In this document: positions 17,921-27,081 of the stretch, one piece after another
Position numbering within the stretch: position 1 is the stretch's first letter
Layout of the letters: every line of letters starts with the position of its first letter
DNA from: Poindextera sp963706385
GTDB lineage: Bacteria > Pseudomonadota > Alphaproteobacteria > Caulobacterales > Caulobacteraceae
Assembly (NCBI GenBank): GCA_963706385.1
Contig: OY970153.1
Span: 1,054,001 to 1,118,000, forward strand
Length of the DNA: 64,000 nucleotides
Direction of reading: 5' to 3'
Translations under genes and position numbers: made by a program
The notes under the pieces: model-generated
Databases searched by the model: none
Told to the model about the DNA's origin: nothing
What the model saw: only the letters and a program-made list of their open reading frames with translations

Positions 17921-19314
17921 ATGGCTTCCACTCGCACCGAAACCGACACCTTCGGACCGATCGAGGTCGACGCCTCGCGCTACTGGGGCGCCCAGACCCA
18001 GCGCAGCCTGCAGAACTTCAAGATCGGCTGGGAGAAGCAGCCCAAGCCGGTGGTCCGCGCCCTGGGCGTGATCAAGCGCGCCGCGGCGGAGGCCAATGTG
18101 GCGCTGGGCCGGCTGGACGCCAAGCTGGGCGAAACCATCGTGGCGGCCGCCCAGGAGGTGATCGACGGCCAAGCTCGACGAGCATTTCCCGCTGGTGGTC
18201 TGGCAGACCGGCTCGGGCACCCAGTCGAACATGAACGCCAACGAGGTGATCTCGAACCGGGCGATCGAGATGCTGGGCGGCGAAATGGGCTCCAAAAGGC
18301 CCGTCCACCCCAACGACCACGTCAACATGAGCCAGTCGTCGAACGACACCTATCCGACGGCCATGCACATCGCCGCCGTCGAGCAGGTGACCCACGACCT
18401 GTTGCCCGCCCTGCGCCATCTGCACACCGCCTTGGTCGCCAAGCAGGAGGCGTTCAAGGACATCATCAAGATCGGCCGCACCCACACCCAGGATGCGACG
18501 CCGCTCACCCTGGGCCAGGAGTTCTCCGGATACGCGACCCAGGTCGCCAATTCCATCAAGCGGATCGAGCAGACTCTTCCGGGCATGATCGGAACTCGCC
18601 CAGGGCGGCACCGCCGTGGGCACCGGGCTGAACGCGCCGGTCGGTTTCGCCGAACTGGTGGCCGAGCGCATCGCCGCGATCACCGGCCTTGCCTTCGTCA
18701 CTGCGCCGAACAAGTTCGAGGCCCTGGCCGCGCACGACGCATTGGTGTTCGGCCATGGCGCCCTGAACACCACCGCCGCCTCGCTGTTCAAGATCGCCAA
18801 CGACATCCGCCTTCTGGGCTCTGGCCCGCGCTCGGGCCTGGGCGAACTCAGCCTGCCGGAGAACGAGCCCGGCTCGTCGATCATGCCGGGCAAGGTCAAT
18901 CCGACCCAGTGCGAGGCCCTGACCATGGTCTGCACCCAGGTGTTCGGCAACCAGGCGACCATGACCTTCGCCGGCGCCTCGGGCCATTTCGAGCTGAACG
19001 TGTTCAATCCGGTGATGGCCTACAATTTCCTGCAGTCGGTGCGCCTCCTGGCCGACGCGGCGGTCAGCTTCACCGACAACTGCGTGGTGGGGATCAAGGC
19101 GCGCGAGGACAACATCAAGGCCGCGCTCGAGCGCTCGCTGATGCTGGTCACCGCGCTCGCGCCCAAGATCGGCTACGACGCCGCGGCAAAGATCGCCAAG
19201 ACCGCGCACAAGAACGGCACGACCCTGCGCGAAGAGGCCGTCGGCGGCGGCTATGTCACCAACGCGGAGTTCGACGCCCTGGTGCGGCCCGAAAAGATGA
19301 TCTCGCCGGGCTGA
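17921..19314 (+). pseudogene. fumC: Fumarate hydratase class II, coding frame broken twice by +1 insertions
   Basis: The enzyme that interconverts fumarate and malate in the TCA cycle is spread over three frames. Frame one runs from ATG 17921 to VIDG. Frame two starts near KLDEHFPLVVWQTGSGTQSNMN. Frame three starts near ELAQGGTAVGTGLNAP and ends at 19314 with the GSSIMPGKVNP signature and intact C-terminus. Removing one C of CC at 18169-18170 and one G of GG at 18591-18592 restores one frame of exactly 463 residues, the usual FumC length. All motifs are intact once joined. Two independent one-base insertions in a central metabolic gene are best explained by sequence error; if real, this copy would be dead. 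Confidence 0.85.
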
Positions 19315-19327
19315 GGAGGCCGGCGCC

Positions 19328-19504
19328 ATGAGCGAACTGGTCAACCTGAACCGCGCCCGCAAGGCCAAGGCGCGGGCCGAGAAAGACACGAGCGCCGCCG
19401 CCAACCGGGTCAAGCACGGGCGGAGCAAGGCCGAGAAGATGGCCGCCAAGGCCGAGATCGAGCGCGCCGCGCGGCTGTTGGACCAGACCCGGCGCGAGCC
19501 CTAG
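19328..19504 (+). CDS. Small conserved DUF4169-type protein
   Basis: 58 residues starting MSELVNLNRARKAKARAEKD, then a second basic helix ANRVKHGRSKAEKMAAKAE. The EIVNLRxARKxKAR-like start and size match DUF4169, a family of unknown function commonly found beside fumC and a ribbon-helix-helix gene in alphaproteobacteria. The ATG lies 13 bp past the fumC stop, so it is probably in the same transcript. Confidence 0.75.
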   Translation: MSELVNLNRARKAKARAEKDTSAAANRVKHGRSKAEKMAAKAEIERAARLLDQTRREP

Positions 19505-19509
19505 AGCGC

Positions 19510-19722
19510 ATGGCCGGGCTCCTGCGCAAACGCTCGATCAACCTGTCCGGCCACGCCACCTCCCTGGCGCTGGAGCCGGAGTTCTGGGCGGCGCTGGAGG
19601 CGATGGCGGCCGAACGCGGACAGAGCCTGGTCGGGCTGATCGCCAGCCTGGACGCCGAACGCGGCGCGCGGCCGCTGGCCTCGGCCTGCCGGGTGGCGGC
19701 GCTCGCTCACGCCAGGCGCTAA
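19510..19722 (+). CDS. Ribbon-helix-helix domain protein
   Basis: 70 residues. RSINLSGHATSLALEPEFWAALEAMAAERGQSLVGLIASLD is the Arc/MetJ-like RHH_4 pattern: a short beta strand, then the SLEPEFW helix and the GxSLxxLI helix. The tail ACRVAALAHAR is also family-like. It is likely a small DNA-binding protein of unknown target. It begins five bases after the DUF4169 stop. Confidence 0.8.
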   Translation: MAGLLRKRSINLSGHATSLALEPEFWAALEAMAAERGQSLVGLIASLDAERGARPLASACRVAALAHARR

Positions 19723-19747
19723 GCGAGCCTTATCCCCAAGGCCTGGT

Positions 19748-22090
19748 GTGCTACATTCGTTCCCCAACGATTTAGAAGTTCGCCCCTTGCCCGACGCTCC
19801 CACCCCCCGCATCAGCGACCTCGCGCGCGCCGCCCCGCCGCCGACCGCCTATCTGGAGGGGCTCAACGCCGAACAACGGCGGGCGGTCGAGGCGACCGAA
19901 GGCCCGGTGCTGGTGCTGGCCGGCGCGGGCACCGGCAAGACCCGCGTGCTGACCACGCGCCTCGCCCACATCCTGGCCACCGGCAAGGCCCGACCCTGGG
20001 AGCTTTTGGCCGTCACCTTCACCAACAAGGCCGCGCGGGAGATGCGCGCGCGGATCACCGCGATCATCGGTCCCGAGGCCGAGGGCCTGCGCTGGCTCGG
20101 CACCTTCCACTCGATCGCCGCCCAGATCCTGCGCCGCCACGCCGAACTGGTTGGTTTAAGGTCGAACTACACCATCATCGATGTCGACGATCAGGAGCGG
20201 CTGATCAAGCAGCTGCTGGAAGCCGAGAACATCGACGCCAAGCGCTGGACCCCGCGCCATCTGGCCGGGCTGATCGACCAGTGGAAGAACCGCGGCTGGA
20301 CGCCGGACAAGCTGCCGCCGGCCGAGGGCGCGCATTTCGCCAACAACAAGGGCCAGGCGCTATACAAGCTCTACCAGGAGCGGCTCTTGGTGCTGAACGC
20401 CTGCGACTTCGGCGATCTGCTGCTGCACAACCTGACCCTGTTCACCACCCGGCCGGACGTGCTGGCCGAGTTCCACGACCGCTTCCGCTACATTCTGGTC
20501 GACGAATACCAGGACACCAACGTCGCCCAATACCTCTGGCTGCGGCTGCTGGCCCAGAGGCGGCGCAACCTGTGCTGCGTCGGCGACGACGACCAGTCGA
20601 TCTATGGTTGGCGCGGTGCGGAGGTGGACAACATCCTGCGTTTCGAGCGCGACTTCCCCGGCGCCGAGGTGATCCGGCTGGAACGCAACTACCGCTCGAC
20701 CGAACACATACTAGCCGCCGCATCCGGCCTGATCGCGGCCAACAAGGGCCGTCTCGGCAAGACGCTGTGGACCGAGGCGCAGGGCGGCGCCAAGGTCCAG
20801 GTGCGCGGGGTCTGGGACGGCGAGGCCGAAAGCCGACTGATCGCCGACGAGATCGAGCGGGCCAAACGCGCGGGCCGCCGCTATCGCGACATCGCCATCC
20901 TGGTGCGCGCCAGCTTCCAGATGCGGGCGTTCGAAGAGCGGTTCGTGCTCTTGCAGATTCCCTACGCCGTGGTCGGCGGCCCTCGATTCTTCGAACGCGC
21001 CGAGATCCGCGACGCCCACGCATATCTACGCCTGGTGCAATCCGAGGACGACGATCTGGCGTTCGAGCGGATCGTCAATACGCCCAAGCGCGGCATCGGC
21101 GAGACCACCGTCTCGCGCCTGCTTCAGATCGCCCGGGCCAACGGTCTGTCGGCCAGCCGCGCGGCGCGCGAGATCGTCCAGGCCGACGAGCTGCCGGCCC
21201 GCGCCCGCACGGCGCTGTCCAACTTCCTACGGGACGCCGACCGCTGGCGCGCGGCGAAGGAGACCATGCCCCACCCCCGCCTTCTGGAGACCATCCTGGA
21301 GGAGAGCGGCTACACCGACGCCCTGCGGCTGGACAAGGGTCCGACCAGCCAGACTCGGCTGGAGAACCTGAAGGAGCTGGTCCAGTCGATGGCCGCCTTC
21401 GATACGCTCGAGGCCTATCTGGAGCACGTCTCCCTGGTGATGGACGTGGACCGCGAGGCCGGCGAGGACGCGGTCCAGATCATGACGTTGCACTCGGCCA
21501 AGGGGCTGGAGTTCCCGCTGGTCTTCCTGCCCGGCTGGGAGGAAGGCGTCTTCCCTTCCCAGCGCAGCGTCGACGAGAAGGGCGACAAGGGCCTGGAGGA
21601 GGAACGCCGCCTGGCCTACGTCGGGCTGACCCGCGCGCGCGAGGAAGTGCGCGTTTCCTTCGCCGCCAACCGCCAGGTCTACGGCCGCTGGACCAGCCAA
21701 CTGCCCAGCCGCTTCATCGACGAGCTGCCGATGGCCAATGTCGAGGCCGCCTCGGAGACCGGCTACTACGGCGGCGGGCCGGGCATGAACGAGGCCAAGA
21801 GCCGCTGGGACGAGGCCCCGGCGTTCGGCTCGGCCTACACCTCGCCCGGCTGGCGGCGCGCCCAGCAGCACGGCGTCTCTCCCGGCGCGCGGGGCGTGGT
21901 GATCGAGGGCCAAGGCAAGCTCGTGACCGCCGCCGAGCCCGCCGCCGGCCGCTACGCCGTCGGCGAGCGGGTGTTCCACCAGAAGTTCGGCTACGGCGAG
22001 GTTCTGGCGGTCGAGGGCAACAAACTCACGGTGAGCTTCGACAAGGCCGGCGAGAAAAAGGTGATCGACACGTTTGTGGAGCGGGGGTGA
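19748..22090 (+). CDS. uvrD: UvrD/PcrA-type ATP-dependent DNA helicase
   Basis: 780 residues, superfamily 1A. Motifs in order are LNAEQRRAVEATEGPVLVLAGAGTGKT (Q motif and Walker A, about 40-66), FTNKAAREM, GTFHSIAAQILR, LVDEYQDTN (Walker B), GDDDQSIYGWRGA, RNYRSTEHIL, VQIMTLHSAKGLEFP and YVGLTRARE. The C-terminal tail (YAVGERVFHQKFGYGEVLAVEGNKLTVSF) is the PcrA/UvrD Tudor-like RNA-polymerase-binding element. It is a 3'-5' helicase of excision and mismatch repair. The GTG at 19748 is the farthest start; a TTG at 19787 (LPDAPTPR) is possible. Confidence 0.9.
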   Translation: MLHSFPNDLEVRPLPDAPTPRISDLARAAPPPTAYLEGLNAEQRRAVEATEGPVLVLAGAGTGKTRVLTTRLAHILATGKARPWELLAVTFTNKAAREMRARITAIIGPEAEGLRWLGTFHSIAAQILRRHAELVGLRSNYTIIDVDDQERLIKQLLEAENIDAKRWTPRHLAGLIDQWKNRGWTPDKLPPAEGAHFANNKGQALYKLYQERLLVLNACDFGDLLLHNLTLFTTRPDVLAEFHDRFRYILVDEYQDTNVAQYLWLRLLAQRRRNLCCVGDDDQSIYGWRGAEVDNILRFERDFPGAEVIRLERNYRSTEHILAAASGLIAANKGRLGKTLWTEAQGGAKVQVRGVWDGEAESRLIADEIERAKRAGRRYRDIAILVRASFQMRAFEERFVLLQIPYAVVGGPRFFERAEIRDAHAYLRLVQSEDDDLAFERIVNTPKRGIGETTVSRLLQIARANGLSASRAAREIVQADELPARARTALSNFLRDADRWRAAKETMPHPRLLETILEESGYTDALRLDKGPTSQTRLENLKELVQSMAAFDTLEAYLEHVSLVMDVDREAGEDAVQIMTLHSAKGLEFPLVFLPGWEEGVFPSQRSVDEKGDKGLEEERRLAYVGLTRAREEVRVSFAANRQVYGRWTSQLPSRFIDELPMANVEAASETGYYGGGPGMNEAKSRWDEAPAFGSAYTSPGWRRAQQHGVSPGARGVVIEGQGKLVTAAEPAAGRYAVGERVFHQKFGYGEVLAVEGNKLTVSFDKAGEKKVIDTFVERG

Positions 22091-22136
22091 GACACGTTCG
22101 GGTTGTGGCGGATGGAGATCGGCGGCGACCCATCCG

Positions 22137-22856
22137 TCACCCTTTTCGTTCCTCCTTGAGCAGCCAGCCGAAGACGCCGACGGCGGTCAGCGCGCCGACG
22201 AGCTGGGCGGCGATGAACTGCGGCGCCGAGGTGGGCGCGATCCCGGCGAAGGTGTCGGAGAGGCTTCTGGCGACCGTGACGGCCGGGTTCGCGAATGAGG
22301 TCGAAGCCGTGAACCAATAGGCCGCGGTGATGTAGAGCCCGACCATCCAGGGCGTGGCCTCGGGACGAAAGCGCAAGGAGCCGAGGATTGTCCCGACCAG
22401 GCCGAAGGTGGCGATGAATTCCGCCAGACCCTGAGCGGGGCCGTCGCGCAGCTTGCCCGAGATTTGAAAGATCGGCTCGGCAAACATCGCATGAGCCGCC
22501 CATACGCCCGCCACGCCCCCCGCGACCTGGGCCGCGACGTAAGCGCCGGCAAGCGGCCAGGCGATCTCGCGGCGCAGCGCGAAGGCCATGGTCACGGCCG
22601 GGTTGAAGTGGGCGCCCGACAGCGGGCCGAAGATGGTGATAAGGACCACCAAGCCCGCTCCGGTCGAGACGGTATTGCCCAAGAGCGCGATGGCGACGTT
22701 CCCGCCCGCGAGCCGCTCGCCCATGATCCCCGAGCCGATCACGATCATCAGCAACAGAGCGGTTCCAAGCAGTTCCGCCGCCAGCCGCCGCCCCACGCCG
22801 AACGGCGCGAGCGGGGGCTCCAGGCTCGCGTCGGCCACGCTATCCGGTCCCGTCAT
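22137..22856 (-). CDS. Aquaporin (MIP family) of the arsenic operon, AqpS-like
   Basis: 239 residues with six membrane helices and both NPA boxes (GAHFNPAVTMAF near 83 and FANPAVTVAR near 193). The start is set by ATG 22856, which overlaps the arsC stop in ATGA. In Sinorhizobium an aquaglyceroporin called AqpS replaces ArsB in the ars operon and lets arsenite formed by ArsC leave the cell. The order here, arsR-arsC-aquaporin with no arsB or acr3, fits that role. Confidence 0.87.
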   Translation of the reverse strand: MTGPDSVADASLEPPLAPFGVGRRLAAELLGTALLLMIVIGSGIMGERLAGGNVAIALLGNTVSTGAGLVVLITIFGPLSGAHFNPAVTMAFALRREIAWPLAGAYVAAQVAGGVAGVWAAHAMFAEPIFQISGKLRDGPAQGLAEFIATFGLVGTILGSLRFRPEATPWMVGLYITAAYWFTASTSFANPAVTVARSLSDTFAGIAPTSAPQFIAAQLVGALTAVGVFGWLLKEERKG

Positions 22857-23380
22857 GCCGACTGCGGCGCGCCCGAGGTCTGGCCGATCTCGTCCAGCTT
22901 CTTCTGCAGCGACAGCCGGCCGAGGCTGGCGACGGGCAGGCTGGCGAACAGGCTGATGCGGTTGTTCAGCACCCGGTAGGCGTCGGCGAAGGCCAGCGCG
23001 ACCTGGGTTTCGGTCCCTTCGACGGCGGCGGGATCGGGAACGCCCCAATGGGCGGTCATCGGCTGGCCCGGCCAGATCGGGCAGACCTCGCCGGCGACCG
23101 AGTCGCACACCGTGAACACGAAATCGAGCGGCGGAGCGTCCGGCCCGGTGAACTCATCCCATGGCTTGGATCGCAGATCGGCGGTCGGGTAATCCATGCT
23201 GGCCAAGAGCTTCAGCGCGGCGGGATTGACCGCGCCCTTGGGGTGGGAGCCGGCGGAATAGGCGCGGAACTTGCCGCCGCCGATCTTGTTCAGGATCGCT
23301 TCGGCGAGGATCGAGCGGGCTGTGTTTCCCGTGCAGAGAAAGAGCACGTTGAAGGGTCTGTGGGGATTGGCGTCGGTCAT
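22853..23380 (-). CDS. arsC: Arsenate reductase, low-molecular-weight phosphatase type
   Basis: 175 residues. The P-loop CTGNTARS (16-23) is the CX5R nucleophile site of the LMW tyrosine phosphatase/ArsC family. AYSAGSHPKGAVNP and FVFTVCDSVAGEVCPIWPG supply the further cysteines (near 90 and 97) of thioredoxin- or glutathione-dependent reductases. It reduces arsenate to arsenite. It overlaps arsR upstream and the aquaporin downstream by four bases each. Confidence 0.9.
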   Translation of the reverse strand: MTDANPHRPFNVLFLCTGNTARSILAEAILNKIGGGKFRAYSAGSHPKGAVNPAALKLLASMDYPTADLRSKPWDEFTGPDAPPLDFVFTVCDSVAGEVCPIWPGQPMTAHWGVPDPAAVEGTETQVALAFADAYRVLNNRISLFASLPVASLGRLSLQKKLDEIGQTSGAPQSA

Positions 23381-23763
23381 GCCGTCTCGTCCTCAAGCCG
23401 CGGTTGGAGCTCGGATTGGCTGGGCGCGCAGCAGGCCGCGCGTTCGGCGATCTCGGCCAGCGGTCCGCAAATGTCGCGATCGCCGCCGCAGCAGTCCTCA
23501 ATGAGAAAGGCGAGAAGCGCGCTCATCCGCCCGTAGGCCGCGGTGTAAATGATCGATCGGCCCTCGCGGCGCGAGGCGACCAGTCCCGCATGGCTCAGCA
23601 CGTTCAGGTTGGCGGAGAGGGTGTTCGACAAGGACCCCGTGACCCGCGCGATCTCCCCGGCTGGCAAACCTGATTTGCCGCCGCGGACCAGAAGCCGGAA
23701 TATCTCCAGCCGCCCCGGATGGGCGAGCGCGGACAGCGCGCCGACGGCGTCCCTAGTTTCCAT
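23377..23763 (-). CDS. ArsR-family transcriptional regulator
   Basis: 128 residues. A winged helix is seen in ALAHPGRLEIFRLLVRGGKSGLPAGEIARVTGSLSNTLSANLNVLSHAGLVASRREGRSIIY. Cysteines occur only in the C-terminal part (EDCCGGDRDIC near 90-98 and RAACCA near 108-112). The usual ELCVCDL metal site on the recognition helix is absent, so As(III) probably binds at the C-terminal cysteines. It is first gene of the ars operon, expected to repress it. The 119-bp gap to divergent prmA would hold the operator. Confidence 0.87.
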   Translation of the reverse strand: METRDAVGALSALAHPGRLEIFRLLVRGGKSGLPAGEIARVTGSLSNTLSANLNVLSHAGLVASRREGRSIIYTAAYGRMSALLAFLIEDCCGGDRDICGPLAEIAERAACCAPSQSELQPRLEDETA

Positions 23764-23882
23764 TATTCCAGATTACGTGAACTTCGGAATTGTCTCCAAC
23801 GAAGCTTTTATGACGCGGCGCGCCTGGGCGTGCGTCAGCTGGTTTCTCGCCATTCGCCCCGACCGCGGCTAGACAGGCGCCT

Positions 23883-24749
23883 ATGAGCGACAAGGCTGAG
23901 CAGATTATCGCCCGCGGCCCGCGCGAGAACGCCGAGGCGGCCGCCCGCGCCATCGACGCGGACCCGGTGCTGGAGGCCGCAACCTATTCGATCCTCGAAG
24001 AAGACGAGGACCAGGGCGTCTGGCGCATCGACGCCTTCCCGACCACGGCGGCGGAGGCCGACGCTCTGGCGCGCCTGCTGCGGGGCTTCGGCGGCCTGAA
24101 GCTGACGCGCGAGGCGTTGGCCGACGCCGACTGGCTGGCGATGGCGCTCTCCGGCTTGCCGCCGGTGCGGGCCGGACGGTTCTTCGTCTATGGGATGCAC
24201 GATCGCGGGCGCACGCCGCCGAACGCGGTGAACCTGAGGATCGAGGCCGGCGCGGCCTTCGGCACCGGCCATCACGGCACCACGGTCGGCTGTCTGCTGG
24301 CCTACGACCAACTGCTCAAGGCGCGCCGGTTCGCCAGGGTGCTGGACGTGGGCGCCGGCACCGGGGTGCTGGCCATCGCCGCGGCGCGGACCGGGGCCAA
24401 GATAACCGTCGGCACCGACATCGACCCGGTCTCGGTGCGGATCGCCCGCGAGAACGCCAAGGTCAACGCCGCCGCCGTCCGCTTCGCCCACGCCGCCGGC
24501 CTCGGCCACCCCTTGGTGAGGGCCGGCGCGCCCTACGACCTGGTGTTCGCCAACATCCTCGCCCGGCCGCTGGTCGGCCTGGCCCAGGAGATCCGGCGCG
24601 CGCTGCGGCCCGGCGGCCTGATCATCCTCTCGGGCCTCTTGCGCACCCAGGAGCGCCATGTCCGCGCGGCCTATCTGGCGCGCGGCTTCCGCGTCCGCCG
24701 GCGCATCCACCGCGACGCCTGGGCGACGCTGGTGCTCAGCCGCGGTTAG
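23883..24749 (+). CDS. prmA: Ribosomal protein L11 methyltransferase
   Basis: 288 residues. The SAM-binding core is LDVGAGTGVLAIAAA near 155, preceded by IEAGAAFGTGHHGTTVGCL, the PrmA-specific loop. DLVFANILARPLVGLA (the NILA motif) and LRPGGLIILSGLL follow. PrmA trimethylates several amines of L11 in the ribosome stalk. The N-terminal L11-binding domain is about 120 residues and shows weak conservation. It lies 42 bp before the aminopeptidase P gene. Confidence 0.93.
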   Translation: MSDKAEQIIARGPRENAEAAARAIDADPVLEAATYSILEEDEDQGVWRIDAFPTTAAEADALARLLRGFGGLKLTREALADADWLAMALSGLPPVRAGRFFVYGMHDRGRTPPNAVNLRIEAGAAFGTGHHGTTVGCLLAYDQLLKARRFARVLDVGAGTGVLAIAAARTGAKITVGTDIDPVSVRIARENAKVNAAAVRFAHAAGLGHPLVRAGAPYDLVFANILARPLVGLAQEIRRALRPGGLIILSGLLRTQERHVRAAYLARGFRVRRRIHRDAWATLVLSRG

Positions 24750-24791
24750 GGCGACTTTGCACGCCCGGCGCGGGGCGACTAGATAGGCTCC

Positions 24792-26606
24792 ATGCGCCAG
24801 ACCTTCGACGAAACCACCGATCCCTCGTTCGGCCCCAAGCACGTGCCGCTGATCCGCCAAGCGATGGCGGCGCAAGGGCTGGACGGGTTCATCGTGCCGC
24901 ACGAGGACGAGCACCAGAACGAATACCTGCCCGCGGCCAACGACCGGCTGGCTTGGGCCACCGGCTTCACCGGCTCGGCCGGGGCGGCGGTGATCCTGGC
25001 GGACAAGGCCTGCGTGTTCGTCGACGGTCGCTATGCGCTGCAGGTGCGCGACCAGGTCGACCAGACCCTGTTCGAGGTGCGCGATCTGGTGGAGGGCGGG
25101 GTCCCGGCCTATCTCGAAACCACGCTGAGCGCCGGCCAGACCATCGGCTACGACCCGCGCCTGCACAGCCCCGATGCGCTGGAGCGGCTGCGCGCGGCGG
25201 CGGCCAAGGCGGGCGCGGACCTGAAGCCGGCCGAGCCCAATCCGCTGGACCAGGCCTGGGGGTCCGAGCGTCCCGCCCAGCCGCAGGCGCCGGTGGTTCC
25301 CCATCCCCTGGACTACGCCGGCGAACCCTCGGCCGACAAGCGCGCCCGCATCGGCGCCGAGCTGAAGGCGCAGGGCCTGGACGCCGCGGTGCTGACCGCG
25401 CCGGCCTCGATCGCCTGGCTGTTCAACATCCGCGGCGGCGACGTGATCCGCTCGCCCCTGCCGCTGGGCCAGGCGGTGCTGAACGCGGACGGAACGGCGC
25501 GGCTGTTCCTCGATCCGGCCAAGGTCTCGGCCGAGTTGCCGGCCTGGCTCGGCAACGGCGTCAGCCTGGAGCCGCCCGAGGCGCTGGCGGACGCGCTGGC
25601 GGCGCTGAAGGGCGCGCGGACGCTGATCGACCCCGCCCTGTCCTCGGCCTGGTATTTCGAGACCCTGAAGGCCGCCGGCGCCGACGTGCGTCCCGGCGCG
25701 GACCCCTGCGCCCTGCCCCGCGCCTGCAAGAACCCGATCGAGATCGAGGGAGCGCGGCGCGCCCATCTGCGCGACGGCGTGGCCCTGAGCCGGTTCCTGC
25801 ACTGGGTGGCGACGGAGGCCCAGGCCAGCCTGCCGGACGAGCTGGCCGTGGTCGCCAGGCTGGAAGCCTTCCGCGAGGCGACCGGGGCGCTGAAGGACCT
25901 GTCGTTCGACACCATCGCCGGCGCGGGCGCCAACGGCGCGGTCGTGCACTATCGCCCCACCACGCGCTTGGCCAAGACCTTGGTTCCCGGCTCGCTACTG
26001 CTGGTCGATTCCGGCGCCCAATATCTGGACGGCACGACCGACGTCACCCGCACGATCGCCATCGGTGAGCCTTCGGCCGAAATGCGCGAGCGCTTCACCC
26101 TGGTGCTGAAAGGCCATCTGGCGCTGGGTCGGGTGCGATTTCCGGCGGGCACGACCGGCTCGGCCCTCGATGTGCTAGCCCGCGTGGCCTTGTGGAACGC
26201 GGGGCTGGACTACGACCACGGCACCGGCCACGGCGTCGGCAGCTATCTTGGGGTGCACGAGGGCCCGCAAGGCATCTCCAAGCGCCCCAGCACGGTGGCG
26301 CTCAAGCCCGGCATGATCGTCTCCAACGAGCCTGGCTACTACAAGGAGGACGCCTACGGCGTCCGGATCGAGAACCTGCAGGTGGTCACCGAGCCGACCG
26401 AGATCGCCGGCGGCGAGCGACCGATGCTGGGCTTCGAGACCCTCACGCTCGCCCCCATCGACCGCCGCGCGATCGACAAGTCCCTGATGAGCCCAGAGGA
26501 CATCGCCCAGCTCGACGCCTACCACGCCCGGGTTCTGGCCGCCGTCGGTCCCAAGGTCGAGCCGGTGGTGCTAACCTGGCTCGAGAGCGCCTGCGCGCCG
26601 CTGTAG
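24792..26606 (+). CDS. Xaa-Pro aminopeptidase (aminopeptidase P, M24B)
   Basis: 604 residues with the three-domain build: two creatinase-like N-terminal domains (about 10-160 and 175-320) and a C-terminal pita-bread catalytic domain. Metal ligands are visible in LLVDSGAQYLDGTTDVTRT (two Asp), DYDHGTGHGVGSYLGVHEGP (His), VSNEPGYYKEDAYGVRIENL (Glu) and MLGFETLTLAP (Glu). It cleaves the first residue from peptides with proline in position two. The length matches the 600-residue alphaproteobacterial and eukaryotic form. It is cytoplasmic. Confidence 0.93.
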   Translation: MRQTFDETTDPSFGPKHVPLIRQAMAAQGLDGFIVPHEDEHQNEYLPAANDRLAWATGFTGSAGAAVILADKACVFVDGRYALQVRDQVDQTLFEVRDLVEGGVPAYLETTLSAGQTIGYDPRLHSPDALERLRAAAAKAGADLKPAEPNPLDQAWGSERPAQPQAPVVPHPLDYAGEPSADKRARIGAELKAQGLDAAVLTAPASIAWLFNIRGGDVIRSPLPLGQAVLNADGTARLFLDPAKVSAELPAWLGNGVSLEPPEALADALAALKGARTLIDPALSSAWYFETLKAAGADVRPGADPCALPRACKNPIEIEGARRAHLRDGVALSRFLHWVATEAQASLPDELAVVARLEAFREATGALKDLSFDTIAGAGANGAVVHYRPTTRLAKTLVPGSLLLVDSGAQYLDGTTDVTRTIAIGEPSAEMRERFTLVLKGHLALGRVRFPAGTTGSALDVLARVALWNAGLDYDHGTGHGVGSYLGVHEGPQGISKRPSTVALKPGMIVSNEPGYYKEDAYGVRIENLQVVTEPTEIAGGERPMLGFETLTLAPIDRRAIDKSLMSPEDIAQLDAYHARVLAAVGPKVEPVVLTWLESACAPL

Positions 26607-26640
26607 GCGCTCCAAACCACCGCCCCATGAGGAAGTCCAT

Positions 26641-27081
26641 ATGAGTACCGCAACCGCGCCCGAACGGGCCGACGATCTCGCCGCATCGCTCGGCCAGGAT
26701 GGCCCAGCGCAGATCGACGCCAAAGCGGAACGGGCCCTGATCCGCTATCGCGCCGCCCCGCGCATGTGCCATTCGGGCGGCGTCGTGCAGGGCGGCTTCA
26801 TCGCCGGCTGGCTGGACGCGGCCATGGCCCACGCGGCGATGGGAGCGGCCGGCATGCACCTCGCCCCCATGTCGCTGGAGCTGAAGGTCAGCTATTTCGC
26901 GCCGGTCGGACCGGGTCCCGTGGTGGCCGAGGGCTGGGTGGAGCGCCGCGGACGTTCAACCTGCTTCCTCGAGGGACGGCTCACGAACGACGCCGGCGAG
27001 GTGCTGGCCAAGGCCAGCTCCACCGCCCGCCTGGTGCCCCGCGCCAAGGTCGAGGCGCGGGCGATCGGCCGCGAGGGCTAG
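26641..27081 (+). CDS. PaaI-family hotdog thioesterase
   Basis: 146 residues. The hotdog core shows HSGGVVQGGFIAGWLDAAMAHAAM (the central helix with the HGG-like motif) and MSLELKVSYFAPVGPGPVVAEGWVERRGRSTCFLEGRLTNDAGEVLAKASSTARL. It probably hydrolyses acyl-CoA; the substrate is unknown. A GAGGAAGT-like site lies upstream of the ATG. The stop codon directly abuts a repeat element. Confidence 0.85.
   Translation: MSTATAPERADDLAASLGQDGPAQIDAKAERALIRYRAAPRMCHSGGVVQGGFIAGWLDAAMAHAAMGAAGMHLAPMSLELKVSYFAPVGPGPVVAEGWVERRGRSTCFLEGRLTNDAGEVLAKASSTARLVPRAKVEARAIGREG

Noticed and set aside
23835..25949. 704-codon open frame opposite prmA and aminopeptidase P
   Set aside because: It crosses two well-supported genes on the other strand and has the composition of antisense shadow sequence.
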